64,000 bases of DNA from the NCBI GenBank assembly GCA_030141605.1, contig JAQGDQ010000483.1:1-64000 (forward strand), in the 5' to 3' direction. The position numbers and the translations under genes were made by a program. Of this stretch, positions 34,493-47,729 are shown piece by piece (positions within the stretch are counted from its first letter, which is position 1; every line of letters begins with the position of its first letter). The notes under the pieces were generated by a model. That model made no database searches. It was not told the origin of the DNA and worked only from the letters and a program-made list of their open reading frames with translations. This stretch comes from Tubiluchus corallicola. Taxonomy: Eukaryota; Priapulida; Priapulimorpha; Priapulimorphida; Tubiluchidae.

Positions 34493-34783
34493 AATGCAGA
34501 TATTGAATACAGTGTGTATCAGCAAAATATATAAATTTAAAAGTTTTGTGAACTTGTCTTTATTTGGTGAGAAATGGTCTTGTTGAAAATAAAAACACCA
34601 GTAATGTAAAAGAAAGATTACTTAACTACGTTTGGTACGTTTCGACTGCCCTGTCCAATAGTTACAGCCTACACCTGTCAGTTTTTGTTTTATTGTCGAT
34701 AGATGCCTTCATCTTGCGAATTTTTACCTGGTCAGAATCAGTTAACTATTTAGTTAATTAGTATTTTCTTTGCTTTATTACAG

Positions 34784-34858
34784 TTTTAGCAGAGAAACAG
34801 GATGTTAAAAGACACACTGTGGCGAGTCCAAGCTGTCCTGATTTCAAATACGTAAAAG
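34784..34858 (+). CDS. candidate 75-bp internal exon (phase 1-1)
   Basis: The acceptor TTTCTTTGCTTTATTACAG and donor AAAAG|GTATGTTG are both good. Of three frames only the phase-1 one is open: with a G from the preceding exon it reads VLAEKQDVKRHTVASPSCPD then FKYVK, again ending in phase 1. It therefore extends both candidate N-terminal exons (21038-21281 and 28757-28865) in frame. Charged, no hydrophobic segment; KRHT is a possible basophilic kinase site. The next exon was not found in this window: later acceptors I tested closed in phase 1 or lay in repeats. The protein is not recognised. Confidence 0.6.
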
Positions 34859-35451
34859 GTATGTTGAGACTTCCATATTTCACAATAATTGTTGTGAATA
34901 CTTTACGTCAGTTTAAGTTTTGCTTTACTCCTGATAATTTCTTAATATGAACGTCTTAAAAATGTTCTAAAGAATAAAGTTCCGAGCCATGCAAATGCTC
35001 AAAGCTAAAACAGTACTTCTTACATAAGTCTTTAACATAGGTGAAAACAACTGAGGCTAATTACTAATGCATTACTGTTAGTGAAGTAAACCTTTCCAAT
35101 GGTTTCTTAAGACTAGAAGTAAAAAGGGTTTAAGTTTTTTTCTCTTTGCTTAGCTTTTATCGAACTCTATTGCTTTGAAAGTTTATTTTATAATGCATGT
35201 TTGCATTTTACAGTTTTAGTTTATCAGAAAATTTTAAACATTTTTAAAGCAATTTAATTTGTGTATTTTGATCGTCACATGCAGATAGTTTCGTGCAAGT
35301 TGTTTTTATCTTTTCTGTTTGCTTAGTTCCTAACTCATCACGAACTGTTTTTCTCCAATTTTAATTCAAATTTATTCTGTACTTGTTTCAATTCTAGTTA
35401 CTTCCCAACTACTTGGGAAGGCCCAAACATCTGTCTTTGCAAATTTTGTTC
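34859..35451. other. intron-like spacer
   Basis: AT-rich. One acceptor-like CAATTCTAG at about 35397 is followed by an open phase-1 frame, but this runs straight into the MITE end at 35452 and lacks a good donor. Confidence 0.4.
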
Positions 35452-36125
35452 TTAAAGGAAAACAGGTTGATTTTTCAATATCCTACCCCATTTTTGAAAT
35501 ACGGTACAAAGTTAACATTTTAACACCTGTAATAATGCCAATTTGTGTCTCATAATCAAATAATAGGCTAAAAATTTAATTAATGGCAGACGAACTGGTG
35601 ATGACATCACAACTGAACATAATTTTTAAACATTCCACGAGAGTGTTGCACGTGTGCTACTGTACAATATTCATTGTGATGTACAAAAACTCGGCAAATT
35701 TGAAAGTTTAAAAGTTTACCCTGTGCTCGCGCATGGCTTTCGAAAGCGTGTACTACGTCATAAATAAACACCTCTGTACTGAAAGGAACAGCACCTTCTT
35801 TGCATAACGTTTTTTCGAGGTGCAGGAGGTAGTGCCCATTCTAACTAAGAAATGGTAAAATGCATATCGCAGCAAAAATCTAGCCGCGCCAACGCGAAAT
35901 TGCGTTTCTGTGGTAATGATTATTCGTGAGCTCTCGAACATATGTACTACGTCATAAACGAACAACCCAAAACCGGGAGGTACAGCACTTGTTTTTGCGT
36001 TGTAATGCGTTTCCGAGATATAGGCGCTAGTGCCCATCAAAGAACATGCGAACGCGATATTACGTTTCTGATGTAATATTTCTTTCACGTAAGTCATTTG
36101 TGAATAAATAGTATGTTCCCTTTCA
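35452..36125 (-). mobile_element. family B TTAA MITE with internal tandem duplication
   Basis: A reverse-oriented copy starting TTAAAGGAAAACAGG. Its first 200 bp match the inverse of the right half of 9159-9743 (GATTTTT, TACGGTA, CTGTAATAATGCCAA). The part around CTACGTCATAAA...GTGCCCAT...ACG(C/A)GA(A/T)ATT(A/G)CGTTTCTG is present twice (about 35740-35935 and 35936-36085), whereas other copies have it once. The far end is degenerate (CCCTTTCAA). The minus ORF over the duplication is a by-product. Confidence 0.7.
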
Positions 36126-36802
36126 ATATTTTATAGGGTAGATTGTTTTGAGCTATAGCTTAATATTGTAGTAATAGTTTAATATATTTAATATAGCCTT
36201 CTTAGATAGTATTACACAAGCTTCTAGATAAACTAGTTCAAATCGTGTTGTAAAAATTATGAGGTGTCAAAGCTCAAAAAGCCTACAGTGACATTTTGTC
36301 GTTGTTACTGACGTGTTTTTGCAACTGAATACGGAAATTTGCATGTTGCCTAATTCACGTGTTACGTGCCTGTCATGCTTGTAACTTTGCACCCTTCTAT
36401 TATTCCTTGCGGGTTAAAAACTCGCTAAATGCAGTCCTTCGCTTTCTTCTCTTAGATAACAAAGATTTTATAACTCGGAAAATTGTGGACTGACGTTGGT
36501 TTATGATCGTTTTAGAATGTCAGCCGTGATTCGTGTCATAAACCCTGGTCATGGCGTCCTAGCTAGCTGTGATCTGGAATGCATTGATATTTATTTCAAA
36601 GCCACAAATGCTTTTATCTACTTTCGCTGATTTGTTCTGCTAGCGAATGCTGCTATCGACGAATGTCAATGACGCGCGCACTTTCTACGTCGTGTTCTGC
36701 TAGAAAAAATAGCAAACAACTGGTGTTTCTGTAATCAGTTTTTATTGACTCAAGATTGAAATCACGTGAAATTTATCCCTACCAGAGAGTTTCGTTATCT
36801 GG
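36126..36802. other. spacer, nothing recognised
   Basis: No element ends or supported exon. An acceptor-like CTTTCTTCTCTTAG near 36456 is followed by only a short phase-1 frame. Confidence 0.4.
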
Positions 36803-36810
36803 GTAATGAG

Positions 36811-37230
36811 CAGGGGCGTATTAACCAATGGACTAACTGACGATAGCCTAAGGCGCCAAAGTTTGAGAGGCGTCACATTTTAGGAACAATTCTTATTCTC
36901 CTCGGAAAATGTGTACACTTTCACATTCATGTAAAAGGTACATTTTATAACACACCACAAGCAGTCACTGAGCGCTGCTTTTATATAAATGCCACATAAC
37001 TAACAGGTGCAAGGTATTACACAACAAACAGTTGCGCGCCTGTTTCAATATAAGCGGTGTGCAAGTACATGTAATTAATAATGACCACGTAGAAACTAGG
37101 TTAACAGTTTTTAATACACAACAAGTAATTGTTTGACCTGCTCATTACGTAAGCAACCATAAATTTACAATAGAGATTGGCGGGACAGAACTATCAGCAT
37201 AGGGCGTAGAAAAGTCTTGATGCGCCCCTG
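36811..37230. mobile_element. hAT-like MITE with perfect 8-bp target duplication
   Basis: Inverted ends CAGGGGCGTATTAA (36811) and, on the other strand, CAGGGGCGCATCAA (from 37230). Flanked by identical GTAATGAG at 36803-36810 and 37231-37238. The CAGGG-type end and 8-bp duplication are the established hAT signature. At 420 bp with no transposase it is non-autonomous. A family A MITE begins 18 bp further on. Confidence 0.88.
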
Positions 37231-37248
37231 GTAATGAGTTGATTCTTT

Positions 37249-37764
37249 TTAAAGTGCAAGGAAACGCTCTTGATAAATAAAACTTGAAAAAAGTTAAAGT
37301 TTTATATCACTTAAATGCTGTCATATTGCAGGCAGAACTTGTGTTAACAGTGACTTTAAACTCCCGCGACCACCGTTAGGTGCAGCTATTTTAACAGTGA
37401 TTTGAAAAAAAAGTTTAAATAACATTACGTAAAGTTTGGAACAATAGTCATTCGATGCACACATTTCACTAACTAAGCAAAAGTTTAAATTAATGTATCT
37501 TGCCAATCAGATTAAAAGCATCTTTTTGGTGAGTCAGTGGTGCACACTGGGAAGGTGAGTTAGCCACATTTTTCCAGTTGGCGTGACCATTTTAAATTGC
37601 TCCTTTAATTTCGAAATTAATTAATTTATTTATTTTAAACTTTCCTTTTCTAATTACGTAGAATTTTCTTTCTTTCCAGCTGGTACGCGTAATGCTGAGT
37701 AAAGTAACTTTGTATGGATGACTTTTTGGGACATACTTTAAAATTGCCTTTTCTTTCCCTTTAA
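37249..37764 (-). mobile_element. family A TTAA MITE, short form
   Basis: TTAA at 37249-37252 and 37761-37764. The reverse complement starts TTTAAAGGGAAAGAAAAGG then TTTTAAAGTATGTCCCAAAA, followed by the core with CAGTGTGCACCACTGACTCA. It aligns with 59902-60372 and 7912-8344. No coding capacity: the minus ORF at 37321-37506 lies in the element. Confidence 0.8.
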
Positions 37765-39019
37765 AGAGAATCCTTGACGAAATTTAACCAAAATCGACAA
37801 ATTCTTTGTTTGTCAAGAAAAATCTCATTTGTTCACATATTTGAAGTACCAGTAGGTACAGTACTTGTTACGTATGTACAAAATGCTTGCACCTCAAAAA
37901 TACTCAGTGTACGATCATGGGCTACTTTTTCAAAATTTTCGAAAAGGCTTTAAAGTATTCTTCTGCACAAGCAGTTTGTAGAACATTGTTATATTGCTAG
38001 TAATGAAAAAAGCACTGACTGGCCTTGTTTACAGGGCCAAGATAGGTCCATTTTTTCTGTATTATTATTTTGATATGTTGTTGCCTACTATGAAATAAGA
38101 CGCATACGAGACAGTATTTCATGACATTTTGTTTGCTTGTGAGATGTTCATGTCTCTTGGTCAGTTTTCGCACAAAAACCCACCCACGCGAGACTTTACT
38201 CCTGAAGAGAAGGCGGGGTTGGATGGGCTAATACACCTCTCACTTTCCTGAGAAAACACGCAAAGTTGTATAGAAAGCTCGCCAAAAAAGAATAGCCCAG
38301 TTTACATATGGATTTTGGAAGCAAAGCTCTGGATCAGGATGTGAAATCTCTCTGAAAGTTCAAGGTCATGCCGTGCTGAGGTCGTGAAATTTATGGGGAT
38401 TGTTGCTGCAATAAAGGAGAGTTCATCAGAAAATATTTAAAAGAAGAGAAAATTGGAGAGTGCTAAACGAAGAAAAAATATTGTATAGCGTGGTACCACC
38501 GTTTTGTTAAATAGTTATTCTGCGAAATGTATTAAATCTAGGAAAATATTTTGTACACTTTGAAGTTGCCATTTTACTGCCGCTAAATGCAAAAACAAAT
38601 TACCAGATGGTTTGCCTTAGCATTAAATTTGCGTCCTATTTTCCTATTGGTCTGCTTTGGTGAAGTAAACTAAGTTAAACTAACGTATTAAAAAATTGAA
38701 ATTATCTTTAATCGTAGACTAACAAATCATTAAGATCTTTTTTGGTTACTTTCAAAGTAGTCTATTGTCTATTGAAAAGCTATATAATTACGTAACTTTT
38801 TAACCAGGCGACCCCTATGTAATTAAACAATGACAGTTGCTGTCTAAGACAAAAACTTCAAGAATCTTAATTACCCCTGACGAGTTCCTGAACTGTTATT
38901 GCAATACAGGTAATCAATCACTTTTACCTGTCTCACGCCAGGTGAAAATTGAAAAGACGAATGACAAAAACTAAAAACTTTTCACTGAAACATGATTTCT
39001 CTGAGAAAATTAAAATACG
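37765..39019. other. spacer, nothing recognised
   Basis: A locally GC-richer patch at about 38165-38270 has no open frame with splice sites. Otherwise AT-rich and unremarkable. Confidence 0.4.
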
Positions 39020-39176
39020 TAAACAACCACAACAACAGCAATAATAATGCCAACAGCAGCAACGACAGTAGCCAGCAGCAACAACAAAAACAATAACATC
39101 AACAATGGCAGTGGCCATTAGCAACAACAAAAACAATAACATCAACAACAGCAACAATGGCAGTGGCCAGTGGCAA

Positions 39177-39207
<31 letters not shown>

Positions 39208-39440
39208 GACGACCACGTGGACGACAATAACAGCAACAGCAACAACAACATCACCAACACCATCAACAACAACAACAGCAGCAGCAACAACAAAAACAAC
39301 TGCATGAATAGCAGCAATGCCCCCTGCCAATGGCTACAACGACATTGATAGCGACAGCAACAAAACTGTCATCGTCCATGCAGTGGCGTGAAAATCGACA
39401 ACAACAGCAACAACATGAACAATCTTGTAAATTTAGCAGC
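39020..39440. repeat. CAA/CAG degenerate trinucleotide tract
   Basis: Imperfect ACA/GCA triplets with a roughly 55-bp longer duplication (CAACAAAAACAATAACATCAACAA.. near 39080 and 39125). All ORFs over it (Asn/Ser-, Leu- and Val/Ala-rich) are repeat translations. Confidence 0.8.
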
Positions 39441-40004
39441 AACAACATGAATCTCTAAGAAAATGTACTCAAATTTAATATTGCCGTCCAAAAGAACAAA
39501 TGTAGGAACTTCCAGTGTTCTAGTACCAGTGAGCAGAGTACAGTCAGATACCCCGACTAACTTGCTGAAAACGTATACCAACCGACATTTTCATATTAAT
39601 TTTTTAGTTGTAACTTTGATAATGCTTCAATTAAAGAAATTGAATGTTAAGAGTTCATCCGTACAGAAAAAGCATGAATTCGTACAGAATTGTCAGCGCT
39701 GCACTGCAATAACTGTTCATTCTTAACCCAGTTTTTATCGCCGAACACACCAGTAAAGAACAGTGAAACAATTTGTACAAGATGGCAGCATAATTACAGT
39801 CATAATTTCGAAGTTTAAATTGAGGATAATTGCGCTTGACACCTCCTTGTTACGTCTGGCACTTCCTACATGCAAGCAGTGTTTAAAATCTCTTGTACAA
39901 TGAAGTAAAGAACAGAAGTAAAGAAGTAAGTATAAGAGGAGGTAAAACAGAAGTGTGCCTACGTATCAAAGAAACACTCCAGTTTCACTGGCGATGTTAA
40001 AACT
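39441..40004. other. spacer with an unrecognised ORF
   Basis: 39463-39726 (+) is an 87-codon ATG ORF of mixed composition without recognisable motif or splice context. Confidence 0.25.
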
Positions 40005-40675
40005 TTAAGGGCAAGGAAAAGAGGTACCTGAAATAGGTTTCAGAACAATCGCCTTAATAAATTATAATACTTTATACCAATTTTATGCATATATCGTACT
40101 CGTGTTAAAAGGATTTTTTGTTTGTTTTCATTTTAAAGTTCCCGCAATACTGTTCCAACCGCGCCATTACATGACGTCATATATGCCAAACGTAAATCAG
40201 TGGTGGAAGAGTACGTGTTAAATTATGTCCCAAAAAACTTTCCATGTAAAATTATATTACTTATGTAACTAAAAAATTGTTTATTATTTAAAATGCTTTT
40301 ACCAATTTATTAATACTTAAATTGCTTTCACCAATTGGTAAAATGTCTCTGACTCACCCTCCATGGTGTACCACTCACTAACCAAAAACGCATTTTTAAT
40401 CTTATTGACAAGATACAGTAATTTGAAATATTACTTAATTGGAGGCGTGTGCGCTGCGAATACTCTGATTATTTTTTCAAACATTACTCAGTGTTTTCTA
40501 AACTTGTTTAAAATGACTTATTGTCAAAATGGCTGCGTCTAACGGTCATCGCGGTTTTATACAGCCTAACTGCCGATTGAAGTCCTGTATATAAAAAGGC
40601 AGTACGTAAGTAATATAAAATTTCAAGACGAATTTTTTTGAGCTTTATGTAAGTTGAGGGTTTTTTGTGCTTTAA
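40005..40675 (+). mobile_element. family A TTAA MITE, long form
   Basis: TTAA at 40005-40008 and 40672-40675; left end TTTAAGGGCAAGGAAAAG, right end TTTTTTGTGCTTTAA. Collinear with 5361-6037, including the CACC/TACCTGAAATAGG left segment, TGACGTCA (40172-40179), AAAATGGCTGCG (about 40538) and TTTCAAGACGAATTTTTT. A short internal duplication (AATTGCTTTCACCAATT, near 40320) is specific to this copy. Confidence 0.82.
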
Positions 40676-41235
40676 AAAGTGTATAGAACTAAAGTTAAAC
40701 CTTTTGTTTTTGTTTTTTTATCTGGAGAACCCTTGGTTAGCTCAAGTTCTTACTTTGAGTACGGAAGTTTTTTTTCGAAATAGTACTAAAAAGCTAAGCA
40801 GGTAGTGCTTCTACAGTACGACGTTTTCAATTTACATGGTATGGAATGTCCCTTTACCTACAGTAGAATAAGCAAAAACGAGATTAATGGTTTCTGTTTG
40901 ATTCATTATGCCGTTTTTATGGTGTTGTTGACAGGGCATAACTTCATCACCATCAACTGCTCTTAGATCCATTGGACATATCAAACTGTGAGTCATCCAA
41001 GACAAATCTTGAGAAATTAATCTGCCGTCAAATTTCGTTTATGGTTATAGACACAACAATGGCCGACCTTTGCAAACGTGCATTTTGAATAAGAAATGAT
41101 ACGTGAAAAAACGAAGTCATTGAACAAACATTTTAAATGAATTCATGCTACTAACGTCTTAGAACATAAACATGTGAACACAATGCTGGCTTTTCGGCAG
41201 ACGTTCACGTCAAATGATGTACAATCTGCCACATT
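40676..41235. other. spacer, nothing recognised
   Basis: A 53-bp segment (40935-40986) lies between an acceptor-like TTGTTGACAG and donor GTGAGT. It is open only in phase 0, so it does not continue the + strand gene upstream. Confidence 0.35.
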
Positions 41236-41502
41236 ATGAAAAAACAGATGGCACACATTTTTTGCTCTAAGATTTGTCGAAGAATATGTTATTTCACAGT
41301 ACCGTTAGAACACGCAAATTGGCGGAGAATACCAACGAAATCACGTAATTCTCTACAATGTAATCTTTGTGATTTGCTTCACACGTTGTATGCAAAAACT
41401 TTTAGCAAGAGCGGTTATATTAACAAAGGTAACTTATTTCTGTTGATAGGACAATGGGGCATAACAAACAATTGGAAGCCATTAAATATAGACAGATTAT
41501 AG
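41236..41502 (+). pseudogene. possible LINE ORF2 C-terminal remnant
   Basis: An 88-codon ATG ORF containing WRRIPTKSRNSLQCNLCDLL, resembling the arginine-rich plus CxxC segment (R...CxLC) near the C-terminus of several non-LTR ORF2 proteins, followed by a GNLFLLI segment. It ends within 70 residues of the motif. Alternatively a chance ORF: no tail, polyadenylation signal or flanking duplication was found. Confidence 0.3.
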
Positions 41503-43272
<1,770 letters not shown>

Positions 43273-43276
43273 ATCT

Positions 43277-44113
43277 TAGTGCTGCACTTACTAACTCTGG
43301 TGTGGGTTGTCATATTGCTGAAGCCTACATTAATCACTTGATGTACGCTGATGACATATGTTTTTTAGCAACAACCTAGACGGCTTTGCAGAGACGCCTA
43401 GATATTTTTAATAAATTTGCTAAAGAATATGATATCCTTGTAAATGTGAATAAGACTAAGCTGGTCACGTTTCGCTCTGCCCACATGCAGCAGTTTACTT
43501 TTGGGTCTGTTGTGTTGCAGTGTAAAAGTTTTGTACGTAGTAAAAAGGAAAAATATCTGGGTCATATTTTATCAGAAGACAATAGAGATGATTTAGATAT
43601 ATTACGACAATGTTCAATTTACTATGGTAGAGCAAATAAATTACTCACTGTTCAGTTAACGTAAAGAGACAATTGTTTAATGCTTACTGCACTACTTTTT
43701 ATTGTATGTCCACTTGGAGACATTTTTATTCTTACAATCTTAGCAAACTCAAGGTTGCATATAAATGTATCAACACGGAAGCTGTTTAACTTTTCATATG
43801 ATACGAGCGCTAGATATATTTCTACTAGACTTAATATTATTTATTTTGATGTGCATACAGATCATGCAGATTTATTTACAGAAAATGTGCATACAGTTTA
43901 TACGTCAGGCTAAATAAGAGTGAAAATTTTATATGCAAGAACATTTTAAACAGTGATGCAAACTTTACTTCTGTAATTAGATGTCATTGGCGTAGCTTGT
44001 TATAAAGTTAATTGTTATTTGTGTTATTGTTGTGTGCCATGATTTATTGTATTATTTGTATTAATTTGTGATGTGTATATGGACTTTGTAAAGTTTGAAA
44101 TAAAATATTAAAT
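43277..44113 (+). mobile_element. 5'-truncated LINE with reverse-transcriptase YADD region
   Basis: Frame 1 reads ...HLMYADDICFLATT, the reverse-transcriptase catalytic motif, then a stop (TAG near 43377), then TALQRRLDIFNKFAKEYDIL, NKTKLVTF and KEKYLGHIL, all in the order expected for RT and thumb. After a frameshift, AYCTTFYCMSTWRHF and LSKLKVAYKCIN match the conserved C-terminal block of CR1/Jockey-like ORF2. A further shift gives FSYDTSARYISTRLNIIYFD. The 3' UTR ends GTTTGAAATAAAATATTAAA. TTAAAAATCT occurs at 43267-43276 and 44114-44123, a candidate 10-bp target duplication. Dead: one stop plus at least two frameshifts and a small insertion near 43858. Confidence 0.85.
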
Positions 44114-44123
44114 TTAAAAATCT

Positions 44124-44692
44124 AAAATCTCTCTTTCTCTCTCTTATTCTTGCTTCTTTAATTCTTTACCTGGCTTTATCAACTTTTGTCTGTTCACCAC
44201 TAGTTTTTTGGTTCTCTCCCCTTCATTTTTATGTCATCTTTAACTTATTCCAACTCACTTTGTATTGCCTTGTTCGCTGTAAAGTTGATCTCTTTAACTA
44301 TTGTGTTCGTTATATTGCAAAATGCTTCCATCTAAATTACTTTTCGAGTGACTGTTGTTACTCTGTTTTAATAATTTCCAAAGGCAAGATGTGTTAAATA
44401 AGACTTCCTCAGATAATATTTACTTAACGTTTTCACGAGATCGTGGTATTATTCCTCGTACAATATCACTACTCGAAATTTCACTGACTTTTCGTATTAT
44501 TTTCTTCCCATCTTTTCACTTTTCTATGTAACGTTAATAATGCCCGGTAGTCCTAGGGTCAACAACATTGTTTTGTTGGCGTTTTGCTCTAACACAAGTG
44601 AGGATTACTCTGCAATTAATCCGTGCCCTTAGTCATGGTTAGCTGATAATGTTGAAAAACGTTGAAAATGACTGAAAAATGTTGAAAAAAGA
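44124..44692. other. remainder of pyrimidine-rich target, then spacer
   Basis: TCTCTCTTTCTCTCTC directly after the LINE looks like the other side of the CT array that the LINE entered. Nothing else recognised. Confidence 0.4.
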
Positions 44693-44733
<41 letters not shown>

Positions 44734-44884
44734 CGACGACGACAACGAAGACGACGACGATGATGATGTCGATGATAATGATGATGATGATGAAGATGAT
44801 GATGATGATGATAATGATGATGATGGTGATGTCGATGGTGGTGACGGTGATGATGATGGTGATGGTGATGATAATGATGATGAT
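44693..44884. repeat. GAT/GAC trinucleotide array
   Basis: GATGAT runs with GAC and GGT variants. Met-, His- and Ile-repeat ORFs on both strands are artefacts. Confidence 0.9.
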
Positions 44885-46450
44885 CTCTGTGACAGTTGAT
44901 TTTTGTGACAATTGAAAAATATGAGTTACCAAAGAAGTAATGGTCATCGCAACTCTGATTCTCAGTTGCTGTCATCATCACCTTCGTCAGAACAGTCACT
45001 GCTGGTATCAGGAGCACTCCAGGCAATACATCTTCCGAACTCAATTGATTTCTATATGCAGCTCGGCACACAGTAAGCTGGAATTCAATATGCAAGGGCA
45101 TGGTTTAGTTAATGTTGTTGGCTGTGTGTCTGGACCGGAACCGAGCTGATTATCAACGGTAATTCTCTGAGGCATTGAATCATCAGAGGTGTCTTACGTT
45201 ACGTACGTGAATACGTCTTCCATACGTCAAGTAAAGAACTCGACAGCCAGGCCATTATGAAACTGAAACTAGAAACGCCTAACTGACTAAGTTTCAGATA
45301 TGTAAAATGTAGAATATGGCTTGTAGGTAGATTAGCCATCTATCTACTAGCCACACCGTACTATTGCTGCCACATACAATGGCCATTGGTCAAGGAGCTT
45401 TTGCTGCTTGTTTCAGCTTGTCTTGTCTGTTCAAAATTTGATTCTAGGCGTCAGGTATTTTTATATTCTTTTTGTTTTCAAGCAAACAAACAGACAGACA
45501 GACAAACAAACAGGCAGACAGACAGACAGACACAAACAAACGAACAAACAAGAAAGCAAGCAAGCAAACGAACAAACACATTAAGGACATTTTAAACTTA
45601 TGATGAAATTAGATTTATAGTAATCTAGCAACTAAAACAGGACCGTCCATTCTCCAGTCCAGCTTTCGTCTGAACCGCATGACTGCATACCTGTCCCTGT
45701 GACTGATTGCTGTTACCTGCGCAGTCTGTTACCTGTGAGCGCTATTTCGTCCTCTCAACACGCTAAAAGTTGGTCGACGTCGATACTTATCTTGGTGTGT
45801 TGAATTACTCATAATTGTATGTGTTTTTACATCTTTTATGATCTGGCTACTCAGTGCGTGAAGTTACAGAAAATCTAGAAACTTCTTTCTTATTTTGTGT
45901 ACGTTTTGAAGTGCTTTTTTAAAAAAACTTGTCGTTATAATCTACACAGGAATATAATTTGCTCTGCACCTTAACTGTGCAAGTTTACTTTTAAATACCG
46001 TTGAAAAAATTTTGTGAATACCTAGATTCTACACAGTTTTATGCGACCTGACTATTATCCGGTAATGGAGTTCTCGGTCACCATGAATCGTAACATCTTC
46101 AACAATATCAGTAACACGTTGCGACAATTGTTGTAAATTCCTAACGAATCCGCTATAGTGCTCTCACGATCGTTATAAGTGAATGGAATTGTTTCTGGCC
46201 TTTTCAAATTGAAGACAGACAACCCGGCTGGATGTTTCTGAGTTTCAGAGGTATGCAGAGAATTTATGGCTTTCTTAGACGTATACTGACAAAACGAGAC
46301 GTGTAATTTTTTAAGCAGCTTGCAATGAAAATGATTTAAGTAATGCAGTAATGGGAAAGTTCAAGATTAAGAAGTTCCACGTTGTTTCGTGGCGTTTTCG
46401 ATTGTGGTTTAACTGGTACAATAATCGGTATATCTGTCAACACCGCTTAC
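44885..46450. other. spacer with small ACAG/ACAA repeat
   Basis: An ACAG/ACAA/AAGC repeat at about 45483-45580. The rest shows no supported gene. Confidence 0.4.
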
Positions 46451-47165
46451 ATATAATATATATAATAATCTTTATTTGCCATAAAAAAATCGATATTCAT
46501 AACCATAAAAGCATAAAAGAACATCGCAGCATGAGAATGGAATTCACACAATTGTTAAAGGCAAATGCGTCCAATGCAAACTAAAAACTACTGTGCCAAA
46601 AATTTAAAACAAAATATATATATACAATGGGCATGGGTAAATAACCGCTTGACCACACTCTTTATTAAAAGTTATGAAAAACATGAACTGAAACTCGTGG
46701 ATAGATTAGATTAGTTCATTTCAGCATAAAAGCCATACAGAAAACAGAAAACCATTACATCATACTACAATAAAATACTAAAATAAAAGTTACACCAAAC
46801 ATACCGCTCTATACATTTAGTTAAATAAGCGTGCGCAGCATTCGACGATTATTATTTACACACAGACTGTGTGTTCCGCATCTTAAAGTAGCAAGATTGT
46901 GTAAGTTGTATAAAATTGACAATAGCTAGTAGATGTTTAGTGTTTTCAAGTTCTAGTAATCGTTTTCCTATACTATAACAGGTTTTCCTACAAAAGTGCG
47001 AAAAAATGAAGCAATGCTAAATTTGCATACATGTCAGAAGCACTGCAATCATATGGTAATTTAAACAGCTTCTTGATACCATTGTTATACGCAAAACGTA
47101 TTTTGTCGAAGACGATAATGTCAAATTTTGGCCATAGTGACATAGACAAGTTTTAATCTTTCATT
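46451..47165 (-). mobile_element. 5'-truncated LINE, C-terminal block and 3' UTR
   Basis: On the minus strand, from about 47160, the frame reads SMSLWPKFDIIVFDKIRFAY, NNGIKKLFKLPYDCSASDMY and ANL..., the highly conserved end of CR1/Jockey-like ORF2 (usual CPLW...KVAYNNxFRxLFxLPRxCSAS). It stops at 46988-46990, and a shifted frame continues to about 46880. The 3' UTR ends GCAAATAAAGATTATTATA with an AT tail (46451-46470). It is related to, but a different subfamily from, the 43.3-kb copy. Confidence 0.75.
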
Positions 47166-47352
47166 TCGTGTTTGTGCTCTTATACACAGTTATACTCTTA
47201 ACTGCTCATAGCTCACCCGTTTTACTTTCCCCAATAGTTTTGCTTTCTCCTTGCAGGACCTCTCGGGCCTGCATTCTAAGCAAGGATCTATGTTTAAAAT
47301 GTCATGGTTAGATTACTATCTACGCATTTCCCATCGCACCAGTAACACACCT
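47166..47352. other. spacer with a strong acceptor-like site
   Basis: TTTTGCTTTCTCCTTGCAG ends at about 47263 and is followed by a frame-0 open stretch, DLSGLHSKQGSMFKMSWLDY. This runs into the hAT element without a clear donor. It may be a former exon disrupted by insertion, or chance. Confidence 0.25.
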
Positions 47353-47360
47353 CTTACAGC

Positions 47361-47721
47361 CAGGACCGGATTACGACCTATCTGGGGCCCCTAGACTATT
47401 GAAATTATGTCCCCCTCAGACGGAGCCACCCCCTAACTCGCCTGCTCCAGCGTTGATTTTTTACTGGCGGTATATTTTAGCGACATATACATAGCTTGGA
47501 GTAAACTTATTGCAAATTCTTTAAATAAACTAGAATAGCTATTTTTTGACAATAAAAACACTCTGAAAGAAATACCACTATTTTACTATTTATCGCAAAC
47601 CAAATTAACACATACTTTAATACAACCGTAGTGAAAAAAACATATTTTCTACCAAATGTTACCAAAGCTTGAGGGGCCCTACGCTGCAGTCTGTACTAGC
47701 CTATAGGATTATCCGGACCTG
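47361..47721. mobile_element. hAT-like MITE with perfect 8-bp target duplication
   Basis: Ends CAGGACCGGATTA (47361) and, on the other strand, CAGGTCCGGATAA, followed inside by GGGGCCCCTA and GGGCCCCTC. Identical CTTACAGC flanks at 47353-47360 and 47722-47729. The 361-bp length, CAGG ends and 8-bp duplication fit hAT. No transposase. A different family from 36811-37230. Confidence 0.88.
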
Positions 47722-47729
47722 CTTACAGC

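Noticed and set aside
35753-36097. 114-codon minus ORF
   Set aside because: Lies wholly in the duplicated part of a family B MITE; the same sequence elsewhere is not open.
44616-45101. 161-codon His-rich minus ORF
   Set aside because: Driven by the GAT/GAC array; the non-repeat part has no motif or splice support.
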